Positions 50,492 through 59,025 of a DNA stretch of 59,250 nucleotides are shown here, piece by piece. This stretch comes from Anaerovorax odorimutans (GTDB lineage Bacteria; Bacillota; Clostridia; Peptostreptococcales; Anaerovoracaceae), in NCBI RefSeq assembly GCF_024459955.1, contig NZ_JANFXK010000020.1, positions 1-59,250 on the forward strand, in the 5' to 3' direction. Under the pieces are notes generated by a model, which worked only from the letters and a program-made list of their open reading frames with translations, did no database searches and was not told the origin of the DNA. The position numbers and the translations under genes were made by a program. Within the stretch, counting starts at the first letter, position 1; every line of letters begins with the position of its first letter.

Positions 50492-50564
50492 GTCGTTCAA
50501 TTTTATTACCCTATAACCTTTCCTGTGGTGATAAAAGGAGTATATCACAGAAGCTTCCGAATTG

Positions 50565-51071
50565 TCATGCCCATGCGCCGTAACATAAGGTGTGTTCTAT
50601 GACCAAAACCATGATCGTCGTAACAATATTTGACAGAATAATTGTCCACAACAAGACTTTTTCCTTGCTGACATAACGCTTGAGAACGTTATATACAATT
50701 GGTGTTTCGGCGGCAAGGGTCAGTATCAGAAAAAGAAGATTGACGTTGTATATAGGGCCTGAATCTAAAATGGCGTCCCACGATCCGTACCAGGATTGGC
50801 TGAGGTATTCAATAAAGTAAGGGATCACAAAGGATATCAGGTTTGCTATTATCACGATACCAAGCGTTTTAAAAAACTGCTTTGTCTTTGGAATAAAGTT
50901 TATCGCAAGGGCTTCAATTGCAATAGTTGCCAGAGCAACCCAGGGCAGAAGATCGAAAGGGCGCTGCTTTGATATCCAATACCATGAAGAATCGGCATAG
51001 GCGATCTGTGGAATAAAAACCAGCGAGAATAATCCGGCCAACACAAAAAATGCGTTTCTGTTATTTTTCAT
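50565..51071 (-). CDS. hypothetical integral membrane protein
   Basis: A 168-residue protein with four or five hydrophobic helices: about 7-25, which may be a cleaved signal ending at AYA, 45-65, 70-95, 110-130 and 140-162. No motif recognised. ATG 51071 has AAGGAGGAAAG. It precedes the DUF3781/hydrolase remnant on the same strand. Confidence 0.65.
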   Translation of the reverse strand: MKNNRNAFFVLAGLFSLVFIPQIAYADSSWYWISKQRPFDLLPWVALATIAIEALAINFIPKTKQFFKTLGIVIIANLISFVIPYFIEYLSQSWYGSWDAILDSGPIYNVNLLFLILTLAAETPIVYNVLKRYVSKEKVLLWTIILSNIVTTIMVLVIEHTLCYGAWA

Positions 51072-51332
51072 AACGACTTTCCTCCTTAAAATTTCAATAC
51101 ACACTATTTTAATAAGTTGAGTATACCACATGTAAATCCGATGTCCCACAGGTTTTGTCTTTTTCCTGACGGCTGATTGTGCGAAGGCGAAAACAAATTG
51201 CGGAACTTTAGTCGGCGCGGCGTATGAGATGCAGGAATTAATGGCAAAATATCGGAAGGTGTCTAAAAGGAAAACTATAATAATTTGAAGATGCTTGAAC
51301 GGTTTATTTTATCAAATTCGGGGGATGGAAAT

Positions 51333-52676
51333 ATGGATGAAGGATGCAGCAAGGATTACAAAGCCTGGGCGTTCCTGCCGCTGCTGATTTTTCTGGGACT
51401 ATATGTTGGTTGCGGGGTGGTTTTTACAATTATGGGGAGGGAAAGCCCTTTTGAAGAGATGCCCCGATATGTGGCGGTTCTGGCGGCGATCGCAGCGGCT
51501 CTGATTTTTTATGAACGAAAGACGCCGGTTGGCCGAAAGCTTGATATCTATTGCAAAGGCGCAGGCAGTCCCGGAGTCATGCTCCTTGGCATTATCGTTT
51601 TGCTGGCCGGCGGTTTTTCCTCTGCGGCGGAAGCCATGGGCGGAAAGGAATCCATTGTAAACATGGGGCTTACGCTGATTCCCCATCATTTCCTGATACC
51701 AGGAATCTTTATCGTAACCTGCTTTATTTCAACCTGCATCGGGACTTCCATGGGTACCCAGGTTGCGTTTATCCCTGTCGCTGTCGCGGTGGCCCGGGGA
51801 GCGGGGTTAGATGTGGCAATGGCGGGGGCTGCGGTGATAGCCGGTTCCTATTTCGGCGACAACCTGTCGATGATTTCGGATACCACCATCTGTGCCACAA
51901 AGGGCGTGGGGGCGAAGATGAAGGATAAATTTCAGATGAATCTGTTGATTGCTTTGCCTGCGGCGGTGATTACGATCGTTCTTTATGGGATATTGGGAGG
52001 CGGCGCAAGCAGTGCGGCAGATCCTCAGGGACTTTCGTATCATATGGTGGAAGTGCTGCCCTATGTGACGGTTTTGGCAACTGCAATTGCGGGACTGGAC
52101 GTTTTTTTTGTGCTGCTGATCGGAATTATGATGACCGGGATCATCGGAATTGCTATGGAAACCATTACGTTTTTTGAATGGACCAGGGCCATTGGAGCAG
52201 GTATGGAGGATATGTTTTTTCTTGCTGTGTTTTCCATGCTGATCGCAGGGCTGATTGAGCTGATTAAGTATTACGGCGGACTCAATTGGCTGTTTCAGGC
52301 AATGACCCGCAGAATAAAAACAAGGAAAAGCTGCGAATATCTGATCTCCCTGACTTGCATGGCATTGTCGGGAACCACACTGAACAATCCGGTGGCGATC
52401 ATTATCACGGCGCCGGTTGCTAAGGAGCTGGGAGAAAAATATCGCATTCCTCCGAAGCGCCTGGCGAGCCTGCTGGATATTTTTTCGTGCATAATATTGA
52501 TGCTGATGCCCCATGACAGCGGCGTGCTTTTGGCGCAGCAGTACGGGGGAGTCACTTACCTGGAAATCATGCGGTTTTCTTTTTATCCGATTTTGCTGCT
52601 TTTGTTCACCTGCGTGACAATTCAGTTTGGACTGCTGAGGGGCAGGGAAGAGAAACGGCGTGGTGATAATGGATAA
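51333..52676 (+). CDS. Na+/H+ antiporter NhaC family protein
   Basis: A 447-residue antiporter or organic-acid/sodium exchanger with about 11 helices. FISTCIGTSMGTQVAFIPVAVAVA and GSYFGDNLSMISDTTICATKGVGAKMKDKF are the conserved NhaC central motifs, repeated in weaker form at TLNNPVAIIITAPV near the end. ATG 51333 follows GGGGATGG; in-frame starts at 51285 (TTG) and 51291 (ATG) are alternatives. It stands alone on the plus strand in a minus-strand region. Confidence 0.85.
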   Translation: MDEGCSKDYKAWAFLPLLIFLGLYVGCGVVFTIMGRESPFEEMPRYVAVLAAIAAALIFYERKTPVGRKLDIYCKGAGSPGVMLLGIIVLLAGGFSSAAEAMGGKESIVNMGLTLIPHHFLIPGIFIVTCFISTCIGTSMGTQVAFIPVAVAVARGAGLDVAMAGAAVIAGSYFGDNLSMISDTTICATKGVGAKMKDKFQMNLLIALPAAVITIVLYGILGGGASSAADPQGLSYHMVEVLPYVTVLATAIAGLDVFFVLLIGIMMTGIIGIAMETITFFEWTRAIGAGMEDMFFLAVFSMLIAGLIELIKYYGGLNWLFQAMTRRIKTRKSCEYLISLTCMALSGTTLNNPVAIIITAPVAKELGEKYRIPPKRLASLLDIFSCIILMLMPHDSGVLLAQQYGGVTYLEIMRFSFYPILLLLFTCVTIQFGLLRGREEKRRGDNG

Positions 52677-52701
52677 ATGCGGAGTTCGTATATGGCCATC
52701 G

Positions 52702-53376
52702 TCATTCTATAAAAGCGTGACTGTGAATATAAAATTCTTCCTGGCTTGGCTGGAATTTTTTCTCCAGTTTTTCAAAGGTTTCGTCAAAGCGCTTTGCTTC
52801 TTGCTCGTCAATCTCCATGACCGGGCTGCCATGATAAACCCATCTTTTCCCATGAAGCGCATCCGGCTTGAGTTCTTTTACCATCATTGCGGCAGGGTAG
52901 GTCCCGTTTTCAAGACAGACATTATGTTTTTTACAGCTTTTAAAACCACGGCTTACATAGTTGCCGGGATTGCCAAAGATTACAATTGTATCATAGCCGA
53001 GCCGGTCCGCTCGCTTAAAGGAATATTCCATAAGCATTTTCCCAAGGCCTGTTCGCTGGTATTCCGGCAAAATGCAGACAGGTCCGAAGGTGAGAATCTC
53101 TTTTTCCTCCCCGGATTCATCTATCAGCCTTGCTTTCGTATACATGATGTTTCCGACAACCTGACCGTCAACTTCAACCACAAAGTCCAATTCCGGCAGA
53201 AAGTCCTTGTGCTGACGCATAATATGAACTAAATAGTGTTCAACACATCCTGGAACATACAAATTATAAAAAGCCTTCCTTGTGATTTCTTCTACCTTTC
53301 TATAATCGGACTCGCTCTCATTGCGAATTCCTATCTTTTTGCTTACTTGCAATTCTGTGGTGTTTGCTTGATTCAT
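52702..53376 (-). CDS. GNAT family N-acetyltransferase
   Basis: A 224-residue acyl-CoA acetyltransferase. Residues about 12-170 form the GNAT fold; the acetyl-CoA loop is VCILPEYQRTGLGKMLMEYSF, and FGNPGNYVSRGFKSC is a typical later strand. It resembles YhbS-like proteins that also carry a C-terminal extension (about 170-224). Substrate unknown. ATG 53376 has TAGGAGAAA. Confidence 0.85.
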   Translation of the reverse strand: MNQANTTELQVSKKIGIRNESESDYRKVEEITRKAFYNLYVPGCVEHYLVHIMRQHKDFLPELDFVVEVDGQVVGNIMYTKARLIDESGEEKEILTFGPVCILPEYQRTGLGKMLMEYSFKRADRLGYDTIVIFGNPGNYVSRGFKSCKKHNVCLENGTYPAAMMVKELKPDALHGKRWVYHGSPVMEIDEQEAKRFDETFEKLEKKFQPSQEEFYIHSHAFIE

Positions 53377-53407
53377 GCGTATTTTTCTCCTAAATGTAAA
53401 ATGTATC

Positions 53408-53992
53408 TTATCGCTCAAATATAACTTTATATTGCCCCAGCATCTGTTCACACTCAATATGGGCGGCTGCGGCGGCAGTCAACCTTTGCTTTTCGTAAAC
53501 CTTGACAGGGGCTGTCGGTACGGCGGGTAACGTTTTCCCTCCAATGCTGACCCCGTGGGCATCGCCTTCGGCAAATTTCCAGGCAAAGGTGCAATCGCAG
53601 AATTCTTTGTTGCTGCTGATTTTCTCGGGAGGTACAAGTACCGTTTCCTCATCGATGAAGAAACACCCGTCGTTATTTTTTTCAGCAGGGCAGCGGCCTT
53701 CAATGCCGACGCCCGTATAGGTAATTTCAAGAAAGGGGGTGGTAAAGGTTACGGATTTTCCATCTCTTATATAGGATATGTTTGTCTCCGGGCTTTTCCA
53801 ATGGTCGATATTCAGCCACCCGTTTTTTCCAAAAGCAGAAACAGGAGTGTTAAACTCTATGTATGTATCCTCTCCACGGATTTCTGCGTTTATTCGAAGC
53901 ACAGGGCGCAAGGATTCATAACCATCGGGCAGTAAAGCGCGGATTCTGTCTTGTTCAACTTGGTAGGCCATAACGAATTGTTCTACTATCAT
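53408..53992 (-). CDS. hypothetical protein
   Basis: A 194-residue soluble protein without signal peptide or membrane helix. The opening FVMAYQVEQDRIRALLPDGYESLRPVLRINAEI recalls proteins with an acetoacetate-decarboxylase-like fold (YqjF group), but the later part is not recognised, so no function is claimed. GGAGGT precedes the ATG. It lies 31 bases before the acetyltransferase and may share a transcript. Confidence 0.65.
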   Translation of the reverse strand: MIVEQFVMAYQVEQDRIRALLPDGYESLRPVLRINAEIRGEDTYIEFNTPVSAFGKNGWLNIDHWKSPETNISYIRDGKSVTFTTPFLEITYTGVGIEGRCPAEKNNDGCFFIDEETVLVPPEKISSNKEFCDCTFAWKFAEGDAHGVSIGGKTLPAVPTAPVKVYEKQRLTAAAAAHIECEQMLGQYKVIFER

Positions 53993-54021
53993 TTTTTTGT
54001 ACCTCCATAAATTAATGCTTT

Positions 54022-54504
54022 CTAAGCCTGATCGGTTTCTTTTCTACGGCTTTGAAATTTCCCGGTCAGTGCAGCTGTTCCCACTATCAGCTTTGCAGCT
54101 TGTTTTAACACATCGGTTTTTACAGATGAGGCAGGTAAATCTATGAAACTATTCAAGGCATAGACTGTAAAAGTATAGTTGTGTATTGTCCTAAATGGTG
54201 GCTTAGGGCCCTTATAACAATGCTTTCCATAAGCCATTCCCTGAAGTGCTCCGGACAATTCAGAAACAGTTGCTCCCTTTGGAATTGACTCTGGAATATC
54301 GCTACATACAGGGATATTCCAAATAACCCAATGGTTGTAGTTTGGAAATAACGGATGGGAAGCGTCATCCAAAGTAATCATTAACGACGTTGTATCCGCA
54401 GGAATATCTTCAATATGTAAAGCTGGCGATATGTTTTCTCCTCTCGCGGTATGTTTTTTAGGTATCCATTCGCCCTCTGCAAACGCATTGCTAGTCAGTA
54501 TCAT
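54022..54504 (-). CDS. YbhB/YbcL family Raf kinase inhibitor-like protein (PEBP)
   Basis: A 160-residue phosphatidylethanolamine-binding-fold protein. NISPALHIEDIPADTTSLMITLDDASHP and HWVIWNIP, then YKGPKPPFRTIHNYTFTVYAL, line the ligand pocket of bacterial PEBP proteins. ATG 54504 has AAAGGAA at five bases; an ATG at 54519 is the other option. Physiological ligand unknown. Confidence 0.88.
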   Translation of the reverse strand: MILTSNAFAEGEWIPKKHTARGENISPALHIEDIPADTTSLMITLDDASHPLFPNYNHWVIWNIPVCSDIPESIPKGATVSELSGALQGMAYGKHCYKGPKPPFRTIHNYTFTVYALNSFIDLPASSVKTDVLKQAAKLIVGTAALTGKFQSRRKETDQA

Positions 54505-54631
54505 AAAAATTCCTTTCATTAAATCTTAGTGTTTCCTTGGCAATCCTGTATTCATGCAGAAAATAAAAGGTGTTGCCGCCAGTGATGTATATGATCTCAT
54601 TACATTCTGAGAACAAATCAAAAAGCCCCGA

Positions 54632-55069
54632 TCAAATGTTAATTTCAAATGGAATTGTCGGTACGCCATCGGAAGTTGGAACGTCATTTTCAAAAGCCCA
54701 GCCCTTTAATCTAGTTGGCTTGAGCAGTACAAATTCTGCATTTCTGCCGCCAAAAGCAATGCTTTCGTCGAATGCGCCGGGAAATTTGCCGCAATAAACC
54801 TCTCGCGGCTCTTTATTGGTGTCTAACATGGTTGCTCCTAAAAACTCCGCTTCAGCTTCTGCAAAAAAAGTTCCGGCAGCAATGCAGCAATTAGGATTTG
54901 CCTTTAGCTGCTGATATTTCAGCGAACCAGGGTCGGTGAAAATCAGAATATCGCCCTTATAATACACCGGGCTGACCAACCGCATTGTAACGCTTTGCTT
55001 GGATGCCGTAGCGAGGGTCACACTCATATCTTTTTTGATTATCTCATAAAATTGTGATATTTTATTCAT
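54632..55069 (-). CDS. pyridoxamine 5'-phosphate oxidase family protein
   Basis: A 145-residue split-barrel flavin-binding protein. MSVTLATASKQSVTMRLVSPVYYKGDILIFTDPGSLKYQQL is the usual opening of the PNPOx-like group. Probably binds FMN or F420-like cofactor as a dimer; true vitamin B6 oxidation is unlikely for this short type. AGGAGG lies rather far (about 17 bases) before the ATG. A damaged 4Fe-4S gene precedes it on the same strand. Confidence 0.83.
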   Translation of the reverse strand: MNKISQFYEIIKKDMSVTLATASKQSVTMRLVSPVYYKGDILIFTDPGSLKYQQLKANPNCCIAAGTFFAEAEAEFLGATMLDTNKEPREVYCGKFPGAFDESIAFGGRNAEFVLLKPTRLKGWAFENDVPTSDGVPTIPFEINI

Positions 55070-55093
55070 CTTTGTTTCTTTTAATCCTCCTGT

Positions 55094-55283
55094 TTATTTG
55101 TTCTCACAGGCTTTTTTTACCCCATAGGTAATCGCTTTTTTAGGACAAATGTCAACGCAGGCACCACACAAACTACACTCGTATTCATCTACGCTGTTAG
55201 CTTGTACCATGGAATGAATATCTAGCCCCATGACACAGTATTGATTGCATAGTGGTGTGCAATCTATATTTTTGTCTTTTCAT
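55094..55283 (-). pseudogene. frameshifted 4Fe-4S ferredoxin-like gene
   Basis: GGAGGGTAAGAA and ATG (55283) open a frame MKRQKYR that fails within 30 codons. Another frame then reads CTPLCNQYCVMGLDIHSM and YECSLCGACVDICPKKAI and stops at 55094: an eight-cysteine ferredoxin-like segment. A one-base shift in the run before GATTGC would restore a protein of about 62 residues. It could also be the end of a longer polyferredoxin. Confidence 0.6.
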
Positions 55284-55411
55284 TTCTTACCCTCCGCAGT
55301 ATCCAAGTTCAGCGCACTAATATATATCCTGCAACATGATTACATCCGGCTTCCGGTTTGTATGCTAAGTATACCACAGGGCACGTATTCATATTATAGG
55401 TTATAGGAATT

Positions 55412-55792
55412 TTAAGTGTCTGCTTTTATTGTGTAGGATTGTAATCCCTTTTGGCATCCGTTTTTTTCATAGAATGCTTCTACACCCGGCTGTGCGCCAA
55501 AGTAGAGCATAGTTGGAGTATTGTCTCTGGCAAGCTGGAGAAGATTGCTGCCAATTCCTTGTTTTTGATATTCCGGAAGAACGAGCAGCTCTGTAATGGT
55601 TCCAAAATAATAACCATCCGTAAGAACCCGCAGGCAGCCCACAAGCTTCCTATCATCGTAAGCGGTTATATTCAATGTTTTCGATAAGGCGGTCTGTGTT
55701 TTGTCCGGATCATAATCTCCCGGCCATATTCTGTTGACAAAGGGGATAAACTTTGAAGCGTTGAGCTCTTTGTCATTAATTTTGTATTCCAT
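55412..55792 (-). CDS. GNAT family N-acetyltransferase
   Basis: A 126-residue acetyltransferase. ITELLVLPEYQKQGIGSNLLQLARDN is the acetyl-CoA-binding motif and FYEKNGCQKGLQSY the final strand. Small, single-domain type. ATG 55792 follows GGAGGTGC; an open frame runs upstream to 55840 without a better site. Substrate unknown. Confidence 0.83.
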   Translation of the reverse strand: MEYKINDKELNASKFIPFVNRIWPGDYDPDKTQTALSKTLNITAYDDRKLVGCLRVLTDGYYFGTITELLVLPEYQKQGIGSNLLQLARDNTPTMLYFGAQPGVEAFYEKNGCQKGLQSYTIKADT

Positions 55793-55910
55793 TATTTTTT
55801 GCACCTCCATAAATTCCAGGCTGTCCAATAAGTATATCATATGTTCTGCGTGGGAAATATGACCGCATGCTGGTTGCGGTTTATTTGTGCGTCAGCCGAT
55901 TTGCGACCGG

Positions 55911-55954
55911 TTTGTGTGGGCATAGAAGCAAAAATTGTCCCAGTGGAACACAAA
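55911..55954 (-). repeat. 44-bp hairpin repeat, copy 3
   Basis: TTTGTGTGGGCA, 23 bases, GAACACAAA, followed by TGTTAAAAT. Read on the minus strand it matches copy 1 (26820) over the nine bases before it, both arms and about nine bases after. The remainder of the gap 55793-56109 shows no other feature. Confidence 0.7.
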
Positions 55955-56109
55955 TGTTAAAATAATACATTTTCTCCATGCATCTGACTTAATTCCTGGC
56001 CCGGCAGTGTTAGATTAGTAAAAACTTGGCGATAGGCTTGGTGAGAAATCAATCACAATTTCCGTTGCGCACGTCAACACCTAATAATTGTTCCAATCTA
56101 AAAAAGCTG

Positions 56110-56539
56110 TTAGAAGGGAAATCCCCCCCAGTGCTGCTCATAGATAATGGCACCGTTTCCGTTTTGATATAATGCGAACTCCCAAAATATAGCTTTGGCC
56201 GCTTCCATTAAATTATCTTCTGTACGGTAGACACATTCTTCTATTTCGCCGGCTAATCCGCTGCCCTTGAAATCCAATTCCTGCGAATCTTTTGGGGTCG
56301 TATATATTTCTACAATAAGCCGTTTACCTCGTCGTTCTAATTTTAGTATCTGCGCGCCAGGGTCATCCTGCCAGCAAAGCCATTGTATCTTAGCTTTTTT
56401 TTTCTAACAAGTTACATAATGCTTCGATAAGATTGCATGGTGCATCGCATTCCAAATAATCCGAATTAAGAAGAGACCAGCGTCTGTTAAAATCAACTTC
56501 AGACCAGCCATAGCTGATTTCAATTATTTTAAATAACAT
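56110..56539 (-). pseudogene. hypothetical gene split by a frameshift at a run of nine A
   Basis: GGAGCAAAT and ATG (56539) open MLFKIIEISYGWSEVDFN..., which ends at TAA just after an A9 run (plus-strand T9 at 56395-56403). The next frame continues as KAKIQWLCWQDDPG... to FPF and a stop at 56110. Joined, it gives about 142 residues, a small soluble protein without a recognised family. It may be a real mutation, slippage-controlled expression, or a sequencing error. Confidence 0.6.
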
Positions 56540-56548
56540 ATTTGCTCC

Positions 56549-56875
56549 TTATAACCTTTTATCTTTGTCACCCATACATTTTATCCAAATGAAAATTACT
56601 ATTGCAGCCGTTCGCGCCCTTTCGGGTTCGAATCCCCCGATTCCTGCGCACACCAAATAAAAAAGCAATCTTACGGCTGCTTTGCATAGATTTGTACAGA
56701 AAGTTGCTCTATAGGTATGAAAATTTTTTTTCAATTCCATTCTTTTTATAGAATCGGTCAAGGGATCTTTGCGTATTACGGCGGTCGAGTAGGGTACCTG
56801 TTGCTGTCGTAAAAACATATTCTGTTTCATTAATTCCATCTTATTGATGCTGCCGTAACCATTTAGGTTTTTCAT
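56549..56875 (-). CDS. hypothetical protein, doubtful
   Basis: ATG 56875 with GGAAAGGAAAT opens a 108-codon frame beginning MKNLNGYGSINKMELMK. Its last third is encoded by the 67-bp direct repeat (56611-56677), where the translation ...GIGGFEPERARTA is the familiar artefact of a tRNA T-arm read backwards. The first 60 residues may be the remains of a gene cut by the repeat. Confidence 0.3.
   Translation of the reverse strand: MKNLNGYGSINKMELMKQNMFLRQQQVPYSTAVIRKDPLTDSIKRMELKKNFHTYRATFCTNLCKAAVRLLFYLVCAGIGGFEPERARTAAIVIFIWIKCMGDKDKRL
56611..56677 (+). repeat. 67-bp direct repeat, left copy (possible attachment site)
   Basis: Matches 58959-59025 at about 65 of 67 bases. It contains a tRNA T-arm-like core GGTTCGAATCCCCCGATTC, then CCTGCGCACACCA and the left half of a terminator (CAATCTTACGG). 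Here the right half of the terminator is missing. Confidence 0.75.
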
Positions 56876-56996
56876 CGTATCATTTCCTTTCCGGGTATAA
56901 AAATACCCAGCTTTATAATATTCCAGGCCCTCCATAATACAATGCGGGTGCGAATTTTGGCTGCGCCATGCAGATTTGCCCTTGTGAAATGAGGGG

Positions 56997-58169
56997 CTAT
57001 TTTTGTTTAATTAAGTCATCCATAGCAGCGTCAAATGCATATGATCCTAATTCTTTATCCGCATATTCGTCAGCACCCAGACCAAAACAGTAAGGGCACT
57101 TCTTATATCCGTTTCCTTTTGCTGCTTCAATATTATGTATTTGGTAACTATACTCAGAACCAAGCTTAGGGCAATCCATTCTATGATAATGTTTGTCACC
57201 ATCTTTGATTATAACAGCATTATCCAAATAGAATTCGGCGATACCTTTGTATTTGGTGACCTTTGAATATCTGGAGGAAAGATCATCATATGTTGCCTCC
57301 ATATCATTGAGCGATGTTTTGAGATGTTGGTTTTGATTGTATAAATACCCTAAACCTGTAATCAAAACAATACAGATAATACTTAATATAATTGCTAATT
57401 TTGATTTGGGCTTTTTTGATGATTGCTTAGTTATAGTAAATGAACCGATTTTTACTTCTTTTTTTTGATTACTGTCGTTTTTCGTATCTAAACTTGGAGG
57501 TGTTTTTTCGACAGTATTATCATTTAACTCTTGCAGCAATGGAAGATTTTCCTTTTTGGTAGAGCGATCACGGCCAGAAATCATAAGTAAAAATATTAGC
57601 ACGCCGCATAAAATAGCAAGTTTGAAGTCGAGTCTAAATAGGGGTATATTGTAAAGGATAAATAAAACGACAATGACCCATATTGCACATATGAACAATG
57701 CTTGAAGTGGTTCTTGGATTGGTTTTTTAATAACAAAGAAACGATACAATATAGGCACTATGCAAAATGCAGCAAATGGTATAATTGTATTGATCAGAAA
57801 ACCTGTCCAGTTATAGTTAAATATACTTTCCAAGTAGGGTGGTTTAGACAAAGTAGTTAACAAAGGAAAGCCTATTATGCACAAAATCAATATAATAATG
57901 GCAGCGGATTTTTTGATCCTTTTTATATCATAAAGATAAGAAGCGCCAATAGTAATGATGGTGAATAAAACAAATCCCAATAGGGCAATACTGTTGAATG
58001 TGACTGGCTCAGAAGGCAGTTCGCGAGATGTCTTAATTATGGATTGCACTATACTTAGTCCTCCCCAAACGATAACGGCACAGGAACTCATTATAGTTAC
58101 TTTATATTTTCTGTTTTGATTGCGTAATGCGTGACGAACCAATAGAAAAGTAATCACCCAACCAATCAT
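56997..58169 (-). CDS. multi-pass membrane protein with C-terminal zinc-ribbon-like motif
   Basis: A 390-residue protein, much richer in A+T than the genes before 46 kb. Six or seven helices fill residues 1-205; a polar linker with many Lys and Ser follows; one more helix (about 258-277) leads to a coiled coil (about 280-315) and a final domain with HYHRMDCPKLG...GYKKCPYC (about 335-368), a His/Cys set like the metal-binding ends of some nucleases and Ada-like proteins. No family name can be given. TTAAGGAGGG precedes the ATG. It is the main gene between the 67-bp direct repeats, so it may be cargo. Confidence 0.75.
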   Translation of the reverse strand: MIGWVITFLLVRHALRNQNRKYKVTIMSSCAVIVWGGLSIVQSIIKTSRELPSEPVTFNSIALLGFVLFTIITIGASYLYDIKRIKKSAAIIILILCIIGFPLLTTLSKPPYLESIFNYNWTGFLINTIIPFAAFCIVPILYRFFVIKKPIQEPLQALFICAIWVIVVLFILYNIPLFRLDFKLAILCGVLIFLLMISGRDRSTKKENLPLLQELNDNTVEKTPPSLDTKNDSNQKKEVKIGSFTITKQSSKKPKSKLAIILSIICIVLITGLGYLYNQNQHLKTSLNDMEATYDDLSSRYSKVTKYKGIAEFYLDNAVIIKDGDKHYHRMDCPKLGSEYSYQIHNIEAAKGNGYKKCPYCFGLGADEYADKELGSYAFDAAMDDLIKQK

Positions 58170-58365
58170 AATTTTCCCTCCTTAAAAACATACTGAACAA
58201 GCATCATAAACGGCAGTCTCTGCCTCGGCGGCATTACCAAAACTTGAAAACTGTTTCCCGTAAATGTAAGAACATTCACCTCTTAATACGTATAAGCAAT
58301 TCAATAAGCTGTTCCGACTTTTTTCCGACGGCTTATTAAAAGTCGGGGTAATGAAGAATCCTTAG

Positions 58366-58399
58366 AAAAAACAGTATGACATGACACCATACTGTTTTT
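58366..58399. terminator. bidirectional terminator
   Basis: AAAAACAGTATG (58366-58377/8) pairs with CATACTGTTTTT (58388-58399). It ends the minus-strand 58417 gene and isolates it from the membrane protein gene. Confidence 0.8.
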
Positions 58400-58416
58400 G
58401 ATTTTGTTAACATTAG

Positions 58417-58677
58417 TTATGAAATTTCTTTTAGTTTTTTACTGTGTTCAGCAATCACATTTTTAATGATTTCCATATCTGCTTTTAATGCGTCCAATTC
58501 CTCCGAACTCACAGCGTATCTCCGATATGTAGATGTGTAGCATGATTCAATATTTTGAAGTCTGGGTATAATATCCTGCTCAAGGAGCAGTTCAACCTGT
58601 TTTGTTCGATCATCGAGGGGTTTCAATTTTTTGTCCAACAGTTCAGAAATAGATAATAGTAATTCGTTGTCTGTCAT
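58417..58677 (-). CDS. small coiled-coil protein of unknown function
   Basis: An 86-residue, highly charged helical protein (LLLSISELLDKKLKPLDDRTKQVELLLEQDIIPRLQNIESCY). Similar short proteins of unknown role are, to my recollection, widespread in gut Clostridia, often near mobile elements. It has its own promoter-overlapping dyad and its own terminator. AAAGGAG precedes the ATG. Confidence 0.75.
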   Translation of the reverse strand: MTDNELLLSISELLDKKLKPLDDRTKQVELLLEQDIIPRLQNIESCYTSTYRRYAVSSEELDALKADMEIIKNVIAEHSKKLKEIS

Positions 58678-58697
58678 AGGTTTATACTCCTTTCTCG

Positions 58698-58719
58698 ATA
58701 TGGTATGATTTTACCATAT
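58698..58719. promoter_or_regulatory. perfect 8-6-8 operator before the small coiled-coil gene
   Basis: ATATGGTA-TGATTT-TACCATAT. On the minus strand the -10-like TAAAAT lies inside it, with TAGACT 17 bases before, so a bound regulator would block the promoter. No regulator gene adjoins. Confidence 0.6.
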
Positions 58720-58843
58720 TTATTGCTAAAAGTCTATTCCCAAGAGTTTTACAATGAGGTGTATTTTTTCTTTCTGTAAAAAGTATAATTTGAGTTTTGA
58801 TCCTTCTAACAATAGCTGTATTTCAATGCTTGTACCTTTTAAC

Positions 58844-58861
58844 GGCGCGCCATTAGGGATT
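58844..58861. repeat. duplicated 3' end of tRNA-Arg
   Basis: GGCGCGCCATTAGGGATT is identical to 59048-59065, the 3' end (with CCA side) of the tRNA-Arg gene, 204 bases away in the same orientation. It looks like an integration or duplication scar. The GC-rich stretch 58862-58958 between holds no recognised gene. Confidence 0.7.
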
Positions 58862-58958
58862 TACGCAGCCGCGGGGGCGACTGCCGTCCTGCGCCTCCTC
58901 TTACAGTCGGCTTGGACCGCTCATTACTCATCCGCCCGCGGGGCGGATTCGCTTAACA

Positions 58959-59025
58959 TTCGCGCCTTTTCGGGTTCGAATCCCCCGATTCCTGCGCACA
59001 CCAAATAAAAAAACAATCTTACGGC
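58959..59025 (+). repeat. 67-bp direct repeat, right copy (possible attachment site)
   Basis: Same sequence as 56611-56677 with two differences; here the terminator hairpin is complete and leads directly into tRNA-Arg. Confidence 0.75.

Noticed and set aside
56611-56677. A tRNA gene in the direct repeat
   Set aside because: The GGTTCGAATCC core looks like a T-arm, but no acceptor, D or anticodon stems can be drawn, and the T-stem itself does not pair well.
58754-59008. 84-codon plus-strand frame near the end of the window
   Set aside because: It runs through the duplicated tRNA end and the direct repeat; no ribosome site and no homology-like composition.
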